Of a stretch of 64,000 bases of DNA, positions 34,869 through 47,912 are shown piece after piece; within the stretch, counting starts at the first letter, position 1, and each line of letters begins with the position of its first letter. A model generated the notes under the pieces. That model was not told the origin of the DNA. It was given only the letters and a program-made list of their open reading frames with translations, and made no database searches. Source of the stretch: Amoeboaphelidium protococcarum (taxonomy: Eukaryota > Aphelidiomycota > Aphelidea); NCBI GenBank assembly GCA_023515745.1, contig JALECJ010000258.1, positions 1,926,501-1,990,500 of the forward strand, in the 5' to 3' direction. The position numbers and the translations under genes are program-made.

Positions 34869-36401
34869 ATGTGGGTGTGGTTCACGATATTGCTCATTCC
34901 ACTGTAGCTGGTCAGTGCTGTGTAAAATGATATCTGGGCATATGCAGGTGATCATCAATTGCTCACTCTGTAAGGCCACTTTGACCAATTATACTCCAAT
35001 GTTGACGAGAGACGTAGATGTGAATATTTGATAGGAGATTTGATATCTCTGCAACCATCTGGTATGACTGCGCCTACGACTCTTATTGATTATGATGACT
35101 TCTCTCTCGCATCTGGATTGTCTTTTCAGTTGGACATGTCGAGGTACATCATGAAAATTGCCACCCACAGCAATGGGCATTAGGATGTCACTTCTGCGCT
35201 ATAATGCCTTAAACCGCTATTTGGTGTAAATACTCTCACTCTTGGTGGCAATGCAATCCAGATTACTTCCTACCGGTTTGTTGGTGAGTAATATGACAGA
35301 AACGCGCCTGGTTATTACGATATTGGTGGCACGCTATATCTTCTGTTGACATAAGTTGTGTCACAAAACGACATGGGATAGATGGTCTGGGATTATTAAC
35401 CAGTATTATCTTATCAACTGCTCGATCTGCTTCCATCAGATTTTATTATAAATAAACTGCCCGACTCAGTTGTATATCTTGCAGATCCTGTCTATATTGT
35501 CGCATTGCTTACCCGTATTCAGGAGACGCGTTAGAAAGAGTTTGTTGCAGCCTTGTCCAAGACTTTGATCTACTCTGCCATCAGACGTAAAGAGCTGATA
35601 TTCAACAAGCTGGTGGACGGTATATTACGAAAGATACCAGCTTTTGATTTTGCACTTCAGATATCTTTCTGTATCCAATTCATCATTCAGATCGAGAATG
35701 AGAAGAGCAATTTAATGGCCGTGTTGGCGACAACCTCTGCTTTATCGCGTGTATATTCGTACTTTAAAGATTACCCATCTTTTGACTGTAAATATAAATC
35801 TGATATGATTCTGAAGCGAATGACCTCTGCTGAAGTGCCATCTTACGTGGGTTAGGCATTCAAAATGTTGATAGAGAAGCAATTTACCCTGGACAACGAT
35901 GGTGATCATTTTCTGGTTGAAGTATTTTCTGCAATGTCTGAGCGGGATTTGGTGGTTAATTTCAAGTAACCATATGGTAGATACAAAGTGTATTCGAAGT
36001 TGCCTCTAATCAAGCAGGTTACGATTGCACGCAACTTGCGCGTCCCATATCGATGGGTCTCTGACGACGTGTTCAAACTGTTGCTGTACGGCGAACGATT
36101 CTAGCTGCTTGTTCGTTCATTTGCCAAGATTGATGATTTTGAATTGGCTTTGAGAAATGTCATTGTTAATTTTGAGAATAGGCTATAAAGTGGAGAATTT
36201 GATGATTCGTTGGTGGCACTTCTACGAAGACGATTTTTATATTCTGAAAATTACACAGACGGTAATGTTAGTCTGAATAAGAAAAGCTTGAGTGCACAGA
36301 TAAAGTTCTGCGCGTTGGAGATATCAAAGCCTAATAATTGGGCTGCGCCTCATTACTGTCATCTTCTTGAACGTATCAAGGCTTTGGATAATGTTGGGTG
36401 A
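34869..36401 (+). CDS. Secreted protein of unknown family, tandem paralogue A
   Basis: A 510-residue protein with a signal peptide (MWVWFTILLIPLQLVSA) and no further membrane helix. The body is alpha/beta mixed. Near the C-terminus are YSKLPLIKQVTIARNLRVPY, RWVSDDVFKLLLYGERFQ, and CHLLERIKALDN, which recur in the next gene (IKLPVRHQVLLASHLRVPY, EWVSEKVF, CAILDRIKSLGN). The two are therefore diverged tandem duplicates. It stops at TGA 36399-36401. No known domain was recognised. Secretion is inferred from the N-terminus only. Confidence 0.68.
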
Positions 36402-36688
36402 TGATACTGATTCAGAACTTACATCATTAGATCTAATTGCACGACAATAATCATGATATATAGAACATTTTTATTTCAAATTTTTCAGTGCGTTCGTTTT
36501 ATAGCAACGTTTATTAGTGCAAAGCTGCTCAGAAAATGTATAGTATTCCCAAGGGGTGACTATACGCTGCCCCGGAATTCGAGGATATGACGAATGATGA
36601 TGATCGTCGGAGTGTGAAACAGAACTATAAAAAATTTTCAAAAATTTTCATCATCATCATAACTGACTGTAGTGAATAGAGGACAATT

Positions 36689-38299
36689 ATGCTAGCATCT
36701 TACCTGATATACTTTTCTGTAGCGAATATCATCGCGGTTCAATCCTTTAGCTACTCTGATCTCTTCCTTACGCGTATGGTTGGTGACCATAACTTGCCGC
36801 TGTATGATAGCGTGGAATAGTATACGCTCTGCAAAGATAAGATTGACTAGCTTGTATCTTTCGAGTATTTCATTCATCAGGGTGCCACATCTTGGGATGG
36901 CTATAATGGTGCGAGTTATCTAGTTATGGATGTTTCTAGATACATTTAGCATCTGGCTTCTGGGAGCGAAAATGCCCAGGAAGTGGAATATTATGTCAAT
37001 TGCCTGAATCCATTGATGAGATTGCGAATTCCAGGCTATGCTGGTAGGACCCAAGTATCTCACATATAATATGTGAACCCGCTAATAGGTGGCGATTCGT
37101 AGTCACAGCAGAATATTGGCATGATTCTGTATAAGATTCTCACATTGGTGGTGATTGACCAAGATTTGTCACTCCAATCGGCACCAGTTTAATCATTTGA
37201 GTCTCTGAAGTTGATTGATCTCGTTCCTTCTGTCATGTTGATCGAGTAATTACCCCAATACCTGGTCAGTTATTAGAATGCATTCTACCCCATCCTGGTT
37301 CTGCAACATTTGAAGTCTAGCAGGTACTTTGAGTATGTCAATGTACTTGCGCGATTGTACTTCTACGCAACGGTTAAATCCGAAGACTATATGGTCAAAA
37401 TACTATTCTAGCAGTGGATAAAGTCGTTGTCTGTGGAAGATCTCACTAATTTTATGAAGGTTTGTGTCTAGTTTATCATGAAGTAGGACCACAATCGTAA
37501 TCTGCCTTAAGTGTTAAAAATGCTCCAAGCTGTCTCTACATTGTACTGGCAGTATAAAGACCGAATGCTTTTAAATCAGGAACCGTTGTCATGTATCATC
37601 TCAAATATGGAGACGGCCGGAGTGCCAGATTATGTGAAATTCGGATTTCGTCTTCTGTTTAGCAGTAGAAATTTGAACATTTATAATGCTGATTTTCTGG
37701 TTAGTGTGTACCAGAGAATGCCTGTCGATAGACTGGCTGATAACTTTAGCAATGTCTTTGGTAATCACCAAGTTTATATCAAGTTACCTGTGCGCCATCA
37801 AGTCTTACTGGCCTCACACTTGCGCGTCCCCTACGAGTGGGTATCTGAGAAGGTTTTCTAACAGATACCGTACGAGAAGCGTTTTCTTTTGGCAGCCAAT
37901 GTACTTGTGGGTCCGGATTAACAGATTGCAAATATTGCGGCTTTGACGAACGATTTCTATGTACGGTTGGAATCTGGATAATTTGATCAGTCTATGGTGA
38001 AGCTGATAAGTGATAATTATGTATCGCACACTACTGGTAAAGTAAAGATGAGACTTATTGATACGCAAATCAAAAAGTGCTACAAGCATGTAAATTTTCT
38101 ACAACAACAGATTATAAACGCTGATGGTAATGACTGGCTGTATGCTCAAATGTTTTGTGCGATATTGGATCGTATAAAGAGTTTGGGCAACTTTGAGGCT
38201 TCGTATATTACCAACAGTCATAAGGAAGTGTTTCCTCGATCAACGTCTGATCCAGCTTTGTATGCGTTGATGATGCAAATTAAAACTGATGAAGTATGA
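36689..38299 (+). CDS. Secreted protein of unknown family, tandem paralogue B
   Basis: A 536-residue relative of the preceding gene, 287 bp downstream on the same strand. It has its own signal peptide (MLASYLIYFSVANIIAVQS). Shared positions include LRVPYEWVSEKVFQQIPYEK near residue 385 and ILDRIKSLGN near the end. The upstream halves are more divergent. It starts at ATG 36689 and stops at TGA 38297-38299. No known domain was recognised. Tandem duplication with strong divergence suggests a lineage-specific secreted family. Confidence 0.68.
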
Positions 38300-38536
38300 A
38301 AAGAAAATCATAGAATGATAGATGGGTATTGCACAACTAAAAGCATACCGTATGAAAATAAAGTAGCTACTATGCGAAAGGGCTTATTAATCTTTCGGTT
38401 AATGACAAACTCCCAAAATCCATATTGCTAACATTTTGTGAGATTGGCCTTAATGCACTCTCTAAATAAAATGAAAAATGGGCATAATGATGATGAAAGT
38501 AGAAAAATATCAACTTAATATTATCAGAGAATATCA

Positions 38537-40522
38537 TCATCTCATTAGAGAACCTAGTAAGTTGTACTTCATCGCAAATACGGAAATGGCCACCGAAACT
38601 ATAGCGACGATGATGGCTTATCCGACATTAGCTCCACTGGAAGGCTGTTACTAAACTACATGTTTTTCTTCAGCCTTCTGCGCTGATAACTGCTGTTTCA
38701 ATTCCTCTGCGAGCTTCTTCTGCTGCTACAACTAAGACTTATTCAGAGCATTCTCCTCTTTAGCGTCCTATAACTGTTTGGACAGCGAGATAGTCTTAGA
38801 ATTCAATTAATCTTACTATACCTTGATAGAACTGATCTCCTTCAGCAACTTATCGACATCTTTGCTCTAACCAACGTCAGCTAAAGCCACCTTGAAAGCC
38901 TCTTCCATTTCTAACAGCTTACTTTCAGTATCCTTTAAATCATTCTGCAGTTATGTGATGGTCTCCTTTTACTAACCGGATACCTATTACAAGTCTTGGG
39001 CGTTTCTAATCTACTTCGCCAGAGCCTCTTTCTCAATACTGACCTCCTAAAACTTGAGCTCGAACGATTACAAGGATTTCTGAGTGTCAGCTAGCTACTA
39101 CTGCACATCATTCAATTGACTAGCTATAGCATTCTTCGCAGAGGTCAGCTCCTTCAATTACAAAGATAGCTGGTTATTCTCATCAATAAGCTGATTCTTC
39201 TTGGTCTGCTCATCAATAATTTTACCCTTCAACTCCATAATCTTATCCTCATTCTCACTCCTCATGCTACTCAAATCAGACTCAGATTGTGCATGCAAAG
39301 ATTACTTCTCCTAAAGCTATTGTTGCAACTAGGACACCTCAGCTTACTTTTCAGCCAACTATACACGAATATTATCCAACTCTGCCGCCATTGGACTCAA
39401 TTTCAAATTCAGCTACTCGATTTTTTAAGTGGCAACAGATAATTCTTGATTCAGCTAAGACTACTGCTCTTACAGAATCTGAGTATGCTACTACTTCAGC
39501 TAATCGATTTCCTGCTTTAAATTCTCTTTATCGCTTTAAGACTCATTTAGAGACATTTCCAGATCTGAAATTTCAACCTTCAATTTACTGATTTATTCTA
39601 GCAACTGCTCGTCTTGCTACTAAGGAACTACAGACTTTACTTCTGATGAACTCTTTTCGTCAACCAGAGCACTGACATCATCCAGAGCAGATTTGAGCTT
39701 CTTAATCTGAACACTCTGATTCTAAGCAACATTCAAATCATTAGCAAGTTCAGTTAAAACACTATCCAACACTGACTCATCCACAGCCTGAGCTTTGTTC
39801 GCCTTAAGAGAAGCTGATCCCTCACCTGCGGCCTTTGCGTAAGGATTGAGTATTCCCACAGTACAGCTCACCTTATGGAAAAGCACAGTCACTCCATCAT
39901 CGCCAAAGATATCAACACCAAACTCGAGAGTATCACCGCCTTTTAGTTAACGAGGCTTATCAGACGGCTTACCTTCTTACGATAGGCGTTCTCCGTTGAC
40001 AAACGTTCCATTACTAGATCCACAATCTCTTATCATCACGCTGCCGACTTCTCTGTCATATTAAACCTCAGCATGAGCTCTACTAAGAACTTTAGAATCA
40101 AAAATCAAATTATCTGCTGCAGGTGGCTACTTTGGAGAACTTTGACGACCAATTTTCTGCACGTTACTACCGTCAAGACTGAGCACAAGTTTCTTGGCAG
40201 CAAAAGAGCCATCATTCGGTGACAGACTGAAAACGACTTGTTTCCCAGCTTCAGAGTATCCTTACTACTTTTGTGCCTGTGCACTACTGCTACTATCCTT
40301 TGCCAGTTGAGACGACTACTATTTTTCAGGTGAATCAGATGACTACTGTAAACCTTCGAGGTTGTAGGCCTTCATCATCCTCTTACTCATCTTTGTGGAC
40401 GGTTTAATGAATGAAGAACCATATTGTGACAGTTCAGCGTCAGACATTTTACCAAAGTCTCCACCTGATTACTACTACTCTTGCACCTTTGCCATATCCT
40501 GACTACCCTAATCTGAACTCAT
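38537..40522 (-). CDS. SLMAP/Far9-10-like FHA, coiled-coil, tail-anchored protein
   Basis: A 661-residue protein. An FHA domain at about 110-215 shows KIGRQ (R126), NLIFDSKVLSRAHAEVQYD, DCGSSNGTFVNGERL and LKGGDTLEFGVDI. These closely follow SLMAP and its fungal STRIPAK counterparts. Then come about 350 residues of heptad-rich coiled coil with many Gln, and a C-terminal membrane helix (AIIVAIVSVAISVFAMKY) followed by a short basic tail. FHA plus coiled coil plus tail anchor is the STRIPAK adaptor layout, linking the complex to the ER or nuclear envelope. It starts at ATG 40522 and stops at TGA 38537-38539. Confidence 0.82.
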
Positions 40523-40795
40523 ATTTCTTATTCTTTCAGTAAAAGTATGTAAACTATTGTATTACTGTAATGCAGATAGGTAGGTAGTTGTTTAACTGAG
40601 TTGTAACAACAACAACAACAAAAGAAAGGGAGTGAACGGCTGAAACGCGAAACGATAAAAGTTGAAACAAACACTGTCTGTTTCACCCAAGTTAAAAGCG
40701 TAGAACAGTTGATTAGGATCCTAATGCTATACCATTATGAATGAAGGCATCCTCAGTGTTAAATAGTTAATATATCTTGATAATTACTGTAGAAT

Positions 40796-41767
40796 TCATT
40801 AGAAGCATTCTATATTTAATTTCTTTAATAACATTTTATATGAGCCAACGTAGCCATTAGCCAGAATGAACCATCTGGCGTCTTTTACTAGTAACTGATC
40901 TATCAAGATAGCGTCAATATTCTACTCAAAGTCTTCCACAGATTGCAACTTAAAGTTTTAAAGAGTCTATGCTTTACGCCGCTTTACAATCACCTCGTTG
41001 CGTAAGCGTTTCAAGTACATGAATCTTACTTGGCGCGCAAACTAATAACTGCCGACCTCTCGTTGATTAATTGATCGCAGTGAGATTACGAATGCCATCA
41101 GAACGCCAATATATGATGGATGTAAGTACCAGTATTTCATTGAAATTATAGAACGGACAGTAAGAATTTTAAAATGCAAAATCACTGGCGCCATTAGTCC
41201 TAATAATAATGATAATGTGAAATTGAGAGCAACGCCAACCATTTCCCCAGGAGATTGACACCTCTTAAGTACGGCACTTTAAGACTAACAATATTCTACA
41301 AATCTCTTTAGATTCCACAATTTAAACTGCTCAAACGCGTTCAGTGTCGATAGTTATGTGATAACTTTAACGGCCATTATCTTTTATTTATCTTCACAAT
41401 CAGCGCTCAGTACTTACAGTGAAAGCAATGATAGTATTCCAATGAGACAGATCATTTCCAGTCCAGATCCAAACAGTAAAACGCGTCGAGAGAATCTCAT
41501 TTGATCATTATCAAAATCTCGTAATGCACCCAGCTCTATACAAAGACCGAAAATTAGAGCGGTTATCACTGATGCAAAATTGCCGCACACAGACACTAAA
41601 GCAACTGCAGCCTTGATCTTGTTAAGCAGTCTTCGCCAAGATTTCTCTTCGCCATACACCTCGTGAATGATATTGCGAACGCACAGCTCATCAGCTGGAT
41701 GCAACTAAATCTGATCATTATTGAACTCAAACTTACGCAAGCAATATCGTATTGTAGAATAATCCAT
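40796..41767 (-). CDS. Multi-pass membrane protein of unknown function
   Basis: A 323-residue protein. A cytosolic N-terminus (about 50 residues) precedes two helices (AAVALVSVCGNFASVITALI and LLFGSGLEMICLIGILSLL). A loop of about 60 residues then leads to two more (LNFTLSLLLGLMAPVILHF and YIGVLMAFVISL). The C-terminal 90 residues are soluble and basic (RFMYLKRLRNEVIVKRRKAQ). It starts at ATG 41767 and stops at TGA 40796-40798. No family was recognised. Confidence 0.62.
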
Positions 41768-42177
41768 TCAAAATATTAGGGTGAATTGTAAAGTTAGGAC
41801 ATTAAAAGTATTGGATAATGTCTCATGATCAAACTCTTTACCAAATTCTGAAAATTCGATTTCGATTGTGGCGCCTGAAACAAGGAGCAACGAGTCAATT
41901 TACCTCAAATTCACCGAACCGCGCTATGCTAACTTATTGGAGTGGACCACAATCACAATCATTTCCAAAACTTTATATTTGCGGAATTTCACGGTAAATG
42001 TCTATGTAAGTTATAGTGCAGTCTTTGTACAGTGGGTTGATCGACTGCAAAGGCAAAAGGCAGCACTGCCGATCCTTTCTCAGAATTCATCATTTTAGCT
42101 TTGTCAGATTGTTTCCCTTATTCTTCATCTTCACTTTGGAGTAGAACATTGAATTGATAACTATTTGCCATATTGTC
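41768..42177. other. Divergent intergenic region
   Basis: These 410 bp separate the membrane protein (minus) from the Rad26-like gene (plus). A plus-strand open stretch at 41868-42098 has no family motif. Nothing else was recognised. Confidence 0.4.
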
Positions 42178-45100
42178 ATGGAGATGTCAGGAGATGAGAA
42201 GTTGGAATTGAATGAGCTGCTGGTTGATGTTTAATCCTAGGAATTTTTAGAGAAGAAGGTGCAGAATGAAGTTGAAGATTAGATTTAAAAGTTGGATGAT
42301 GCGCGTGATGATAGATTGCTGAAGCGTCTGGACAAGGAGATTCTTGCATTGAAGAAGAAGATTAGTGTATAATAGGATAAGGTTGATAATTTTAGAAATA
42401 ATTATAACGCTGTCGCTTTTTAAGAGCTGGAGAGGCTGAAATCTGAGTTGGATGAAAAGTACTTGCTCAGAGATCAGGTTGTAGACCGTCATAACAAAGT
42501 GGCGAGAAATAATGATACTGCGGTTACCAAGTAAGATTAAGAAGACCTGGTTGCTCTCGGTAAAGCGACCCCGTTTGACAGTCAAAACGGTAATACCGCC
42601 GCTTAATTAGACTCACGTCCTGTAAAGACTCGATTTGATGCTCACAATTACATATCTTTTGATCAGAGTGATGACGTTTAAGTTGGAGAGTTGAATGATC
42701 AAGATGTTGATGGCGATAGTTTATAGGTTCGCGACATTTCTAGAGTGAGTAGTAGTAATAAGTAGAAAAGTAGTAAGACTAAGCGTAAGAGACGTCAATC
42801 AGTGCATAGCGACGATGATTACAGTGATAATGATGGTGGTGATTATGCCGAGAATGATGAGGACGGAGAAGAAGAAGAAGAAGACGTTGAAGGTGATGGT
42901 AACAATTTATACTATGATGATCTTCAAGATGATAATTTCAGAGAGAGAGTCACCTAGTGGGCATTGAACAGATATAATTAGCGAAATTCTGACGCGAGAG
43001 TGGATGATCTAGGATGGAATAATGTCTTGAATGAATGTTTGTATGAGAGCCCGGATGAACCGAATGCTTACATTGGCGATCTATCTGTGCCTGGGGAGGT
43101 GTACACTAGACTGTTTGAGTATTAGCGGACATGCTTGAAATGGCTCTATGATCTGCATAATCAAAGTGTTGGTGGAATTGTCGGCGATGAAATGGGTTTG
43201 GGAAAGACTATCCAGATTATAGCTTTTCTGGCCGCGTTACACTTTACACCAGGCAAGTGGTAGAATTAGGTGATTATCGTCTGCCCGGCTACGGTATTAA
43301 CTTAGTGGTGCAAGATGTTTCATGAATGGTGGCCTCCTTTCAGAATTGTCATCTTACATTCATCTTCCCTCAGTTAGTATGGTGGTAGTAATAGTAATCT
43401 TAACAGTTCTTCTAGTATACGCAAGATTTTGAATAAGGTATGGAACGAAGGACACGTTTTGATAACCACTTATGAAGGTGTAAGGCAGCACCGAGAGCAT
43501 ATCTTAAATCGAAAATGGGGATATGTAATTCTGGATGAAGGTCACAAGATTAGGAATCCAGAGGCGGATATTACAATGTGTTGCAAGCAGTTCAACACTC
43601 CTAGACGGTTGATTCTTAGTGGGACGCCTATATAGAATAATTTGGTGGAACTTTGGAGTCTATTCGATTTTGTGTATCCTGGTAGACTAGGAACTCTGCC
43701 TGTATTCTAATCTCAATTTGAGATTCCGATTAAGTAGGGTGGATATGCTAATGCTTCCGCGATGTAGGTGCAAGTTGCGTATAAATGTGCTATAATCTTG
43801 CGAGATCTCATTAATACGTACCTGCTACGGAGGATGAAGGCTGATGTGGCTATACAGATGCCAAAGAAGGATGAGAAGGTTCTCTTTGTTAAATTGACAG
43901 ACATTCAGAGGTAGATTTATGAGGATTTTCTGCAGAGTTCTGAGGTGGAAAGTATATTCGATGGCAAGAGACATGCTCTGTATGGAATTGATATTCTGCG
44001 CAAGATTTGTAATCATCCAGATTTACTTTTTATCAACAGCAAGAGTAAAAGTAAAAAGGCTGTAGACTCGACTGCGGAAGACAAAGTTGACTTTTCAAAG
44101 AGTGGCAAACTTGTCGTAGTTAAGAATCTACTGCATTTGTGGAAGTAGAATGGACACAAAGTCTTATTGTTCACTCAGACACGATAGATGTAGGTGATAG
44201 TTGAGTAGATGGTATAAAGTGAAGGGTATTCGTATTTGAAAATGGACGGCACCACTCCAGTCAAGGATCGCATGTCATTAGTCGATAGATTTAATTGCAC
44301 TAGAAGTGTTTATATTTTCCTGCTCACTACTAAAGTTGGTGGCCTTGGAGTTAATCTTACCGGTGCTGATCGAGTGGTTATTTATGACCCAGATTGGAAT
44401 CCTTCGACTGACATTTAGAGCCGAGAGCGTGCGTGGCGACTTGGACAGTAGAAGCCAGTTACCATATATCGCTTGATGACTAGCGGTACTATAGAAGAGA
44501 AGATTTACCATCGGCAGATTTTTAAGCAGTTTCTGACAAATAAAATTTTGAAAGATCCCAAGCAGCGTCGATTTTTCAAAAGTAATGATCTGCATGATTT
44601 GTTCTCGTTGGCTCCTGCAGATTAATAACATAATGAGACGCGTTCACTATTTGATAAAAGTGGTCAAGATGTTAGTGTGGATCAGTAAAATCTCCAGGTT
44701 GAAAATCATACCAGAGTGGAAGGAGTCGCGCGTGAAGAGTCTTTCAGAACGGCAGATAGTGCAGAGGAGAAGGCCGGATAACACAAGACTGATGATGCCG
44801 TCCTGGACTCTATTTTCCAAATGGATGGTCTCCATACTATTCTAAAGCATGATGCTGTCATGGATTCAACAAGGCCTGATTATGTCATTGTGGAGAGGGA
44901 AGCCACAAGAATGGTTGACTCTGCCATGTCGAAGTTGAAGAACTCGTACGATTAGTCACGATAATTTGCGGGTAGATAGTCAGCATCATCATCCTCACAG
45001 TAAGCTGATAGAAATGCTAATCAATCATCTTCGGCGTCTATATTAAATAGGCTTAAGAGCAGAAATAGAAATGCCAATAATCAGCAAGTTGAAAATGATG

Positions 45101-45396
45101 GCGCTGAAACGGACAAAAATACATAGTAAATCCTCGAAGCCATGATTAACCATCTGCGTAAGAAGCCGACTCAGAGAGCATCTAGTCAAGAGCTTGCCAC
45201 TGTATTTTAATAGTGTGTGAGCGAGTAGTCCTCTAGTATTGCATCAGCTGGTGGCAATGATGATGAACTTGCGTTGTTTCGTCAACTTGTGAAAGCGATC
45301 GCGACTTTTCATCGCTCCTCGACTTCATCTCACGCTGCCGCCTCTAACAGATCAAGAACTCAAGGTTATTGGTAATTGAAATCTGAATTTTAGTGA
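42178..45396 (+). CDS. RAD26: Rad26/CSB (ERCC6) SNF2-family transcription-coupled repair ATPase
   Basis: A 1072-residue DNA translocase acting on stalled RNA polymerase II. A coiled N-terminus and acidic tract precede the SNF2 core: [15 protein letters not shown] (K343), [12 protein letters not shown] (D453), and [19 protein letters not shown], whose invariant Gln486 is TAG. The C-lobe has [28 protein letters not shown] and [21 protein letters not shown]-specific features are [13 protein letters not shown] downstream and a C-terminus ending WQLKSEF, like the CSB ubiquitin-binding end. It starts at ATG 42178 and stops at TGA 45394-45396. MED31 begins 94 bp later on the same strand. Confidence 0.94.
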
Positions 45397-45489
45397 CGCT
45401 ATATACAATATAGATACATTTAGAAAAGTCTGAACCCATTTGAATAGGACAATCTCATCTCAGTTTAAGCTTCACTTACTGACTTCGAA

Positions 45490-45861
45490 ATGTCATCCAC
45501 ACTTGACGCAAAGACGCGATTTTAAATTGAATTAGAGTTTTTATAATGTTTAAGCAATCCCGCGTACTTGCAATGTATGAGTACCCCATGTGCAAAATAA
45601 GACTTTTATTGATTCCTTGTTAATTATGTAGTTTTGGCTAATGAAGATTACCTAAAAGACTCTGAGTTTATGGATTATTTGCGATATCTGTAATCAACGT
45701 GGACTCAGCGTGACTATGTAGATTGCATAAGATTTCCGGATTGCCTCCAATTTCTGTAAATGCTGATCTAGAGTGAAGATTTCCGAACTCAACTGCAACG
45801 TTAGGAATTTATAGAATACCTGTAGAAGCAATAGTACTACAATTGGAAGATGCAAAAATGA
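45490..45861 (+). CDS. MED31: Mediator subunit MED31 (SOH1), one intron
   Basis: A 104-residue Mediator middle-module subunit made from two exons, 45490-45574 and 45632-45861. Exon 1 encodes RFQIELEFLQCLSNPAYLQ. Splicing a 57-nt GT-AG intron joins it in frame to FLANEDYLKDSEFMDYLRYL. The protein continues through RDYVDCIRFPDCLQFLQMLI, QSEDFRTQLQRQEFIEYL and ends QQYYNWKM. This is the complete conserved MED31 core with no gap at the junction. Without splicing, the frame hits TGA within the intron. It stops at TGA 45859-45861. Confidence 0.9.
45575..45631 (+). other. Spliceosomal intron in MED31 (57 nt)
   Basis: Begins GTATGA and ends TTATGTAG. Removal restores the invariant NPxYLxFLA segment of MED31 across the junction, which makes this intron firm. 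It contains an in-frame TGA, so retention would truncate the protein. Confidence 0.9.
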
Positions 45862-45963
45862 ATGTAAATGTTACGGCACTGATTAAAAGATTATCGGATT
45901 TGCATGGATAGATATTTAGTTACCTATTATCACTTCTTTACAACAAGGTGATGATCAATATGA

Positions 45964-47031
45964 TCAAAACTTCTTGGTGTCCAATACGATACGGTAACGA
46001 ACATCGCCTTTGCGAACGCGTTCAATGGCCTTGTTCGCTTCCTTCAAATCCATCTTCTCAATCCATGGATGAACGTCGTGCTCAGCTGCAAATTCCAACA
46101 TCTCTTGGATCATAGCGGGAGATCCAATCAAGGAACCGGTTAAAGCAATCTAGTTCATACACAGAGCACCAGCTCTAAACTTCAAATCTTCTTCTGGAAT
46201 TCCCAGCAATACAACGGTACTATTCGGTCTCATCAGACTGAAATAAGTGTCCCACGGCTGGCCCTTGTGATTGCTGGTGACAATCAAGATATCCAGCTTC
46301 TGTGCATTCTCCTTCACAGCCGATTCATCCTAAATGTTCAAGAAACCAGTTCCACCGAGCTTCTTACACTCCTCACGCTTGTTCTCAGAATGGGATACGC
46401 AAACGACATCAGCGCCCATCTTACTAGCAAACTAGACAGCCAAATGCCCTAGTCCTCCAATACCAACAACACCGACTCTCTTACCGGCACCACAGCCAAA
46501 TCTCTTCAATGGACTGAAAACAGTAGTACCTGCACACAGCAGAGGAGCCACCACATCAGACTTCAACTTATCAGGAACAACCAAGCTGAAGCGGTAGTCA
46601 ACACGGACAGCCTCAGCATATCCACCATAAGCAACTCCACCGTCCTCATAGACTGCATTGTAGGTGAACACTCTGCGTGGACACAGCTGGTTCTCATTAG
46701 TCTTTGAGTTACAGTACAGACAAGACTCGTCACAGCAAGACCAGACTTGAGCACCTACTCCAACGCGCTGTCCAACCTTGCGATACTTGCCTGCGTTCTC
46801 GCCGACTGCCTTGACCACACCAGAGATCTCATGACCAACAACAACAGGATACTTGGTAGGACCCCAGCCGCTGTCAATGGCGTGGATATCAGAATAGCAT
46901 ATACCACAATAACAGATCTCAATCTCGATGTCGTTCGGACCCAGAGGACGAGGCTTATAGCTAAAAGGCTCCAACGGCTTACCCTTACCATGACATGCGT
47001 AGGCCTTGAACTAAACTTGTTCGTTTGTCAT
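45964..47031 (-). CDS. Zinc-dependent NADP alcohol dehydrogenase, cinnamyl-ADH (Adh6/7) type
   Basis: A 355-residue medium-chain dehydrogenase. The catalytic zinc region is CGICYSDIH with GHEISGVVKAVG. The structural zinc loop has CCDESCLYC...CPRR, with four Cys. The cofactor site is VGVVGIGGLGHLAVQFA, and the GxGGxGH pattern followed by a Ser/Arg-rich strand end (VSHSENKREE) suggests NADPH. Other CAD-family marks are VEDGG-like YEDGGVAYGGYAE and LLCAGTTVFSPLKRF. It likely reduces aldehydes to alcohols. It starts at ATG 47031 and stops at TGA 45964-45966, a typical family length. Confidence 0.94.
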
Positions 47032-47378
47032 ACTTGATTGTGCTGTAGATTGTAAATATAACTGTAAATAGAATCTCGAATTAAGTACTGTAAATAATAC
47101 AATAGAGGTCTCTTGTGATGAAAGAGGGCGGAAGAAGAGAAGTGGCGCGCGTTCCCATTTTGCTTAGTGTAGCTGAAACACGCGCGTCTTAGTTGAATTG
47201 ATTGAATCATCGCAACGTGTTACGTAAGCAGACGCTGCATCGCTGGAATGTATCTGTAGTGCTGCGAGTCTTTTTAAATGATAAGCTGAGAAAGACACGC
47301 TGCTTATACCCTGTCTCAAATAATTTTAGACATTCAATACAGTGACAATTAATAGCTAATCACTAACTGTACTTAATT
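47032..47378. other. Intergenic region without recognised feature
   Basis: These 347 bp lie upstream of the alcohol dehydrogenase and downstream of the small membrane protein, both minus. No repeat or RNA was seen. Confidence 0.4.
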
Positions 47379-47912
47379 TCATACTTGTTCGCGTTCGATG
47401 CACTTTTCAAAAACACCGAGTTGTAACGCAGTATCTTGAGGAACGCTTTGAGTATTAGCAGGATGATAATATCCTTGGAATATCTTGTACGTGTAAACCA
47501 AGAGTCTAATTGACACAAATGCCAGAACCATGTTATCTGGCATGATTTTTGACAGAAGAACGTCACCATTTGAGGAAAATGGAACTACGCAGAATGCCAC
47601 AAACTCCAACCGGCTCCACTCTATTGGGCGTTTTACGACCAACTGCCAAAACTTGTACCAGCCCACATACGCATAGAACACGTAGAATGACATAATCAAG
47701 TTGCGCCTTATACTAATAATCTCCAAAGCTTTGCCAAATAGAATCGTCAGCCCAAGGTTAAGTATTAGTAAAGCAAATAATGTTAACATAGTCTTTACAG
47801 CAGCAATAACCACATCTAATGGATGCAAAGTGTTGCGATGTACGGCTAGTGGAGGCAGAATTTAAACATAATTAGATTTCTCGGATTATGACGAATACTG
47901 TGAATGTCCCAT
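47379..47912 (-). CDS. Small multi-pass membrane protein of unknown function
   Basis: A 177-residue protein with about four hydrophobic segments: VVIAAVKTMLTLFALLILNL, NLIMSFYVFYAYVGWYKFW, LEFVAFCVVPF, and MVLAFVSIRLLVYTY. A short C-terminal tail (QLGVFEKCIEREQV) follows. It starts at ATG 47912 after a hydrophilic N-terminus and stops at TGA 47379-47381. No family was recognised. Confidence 0.55.
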
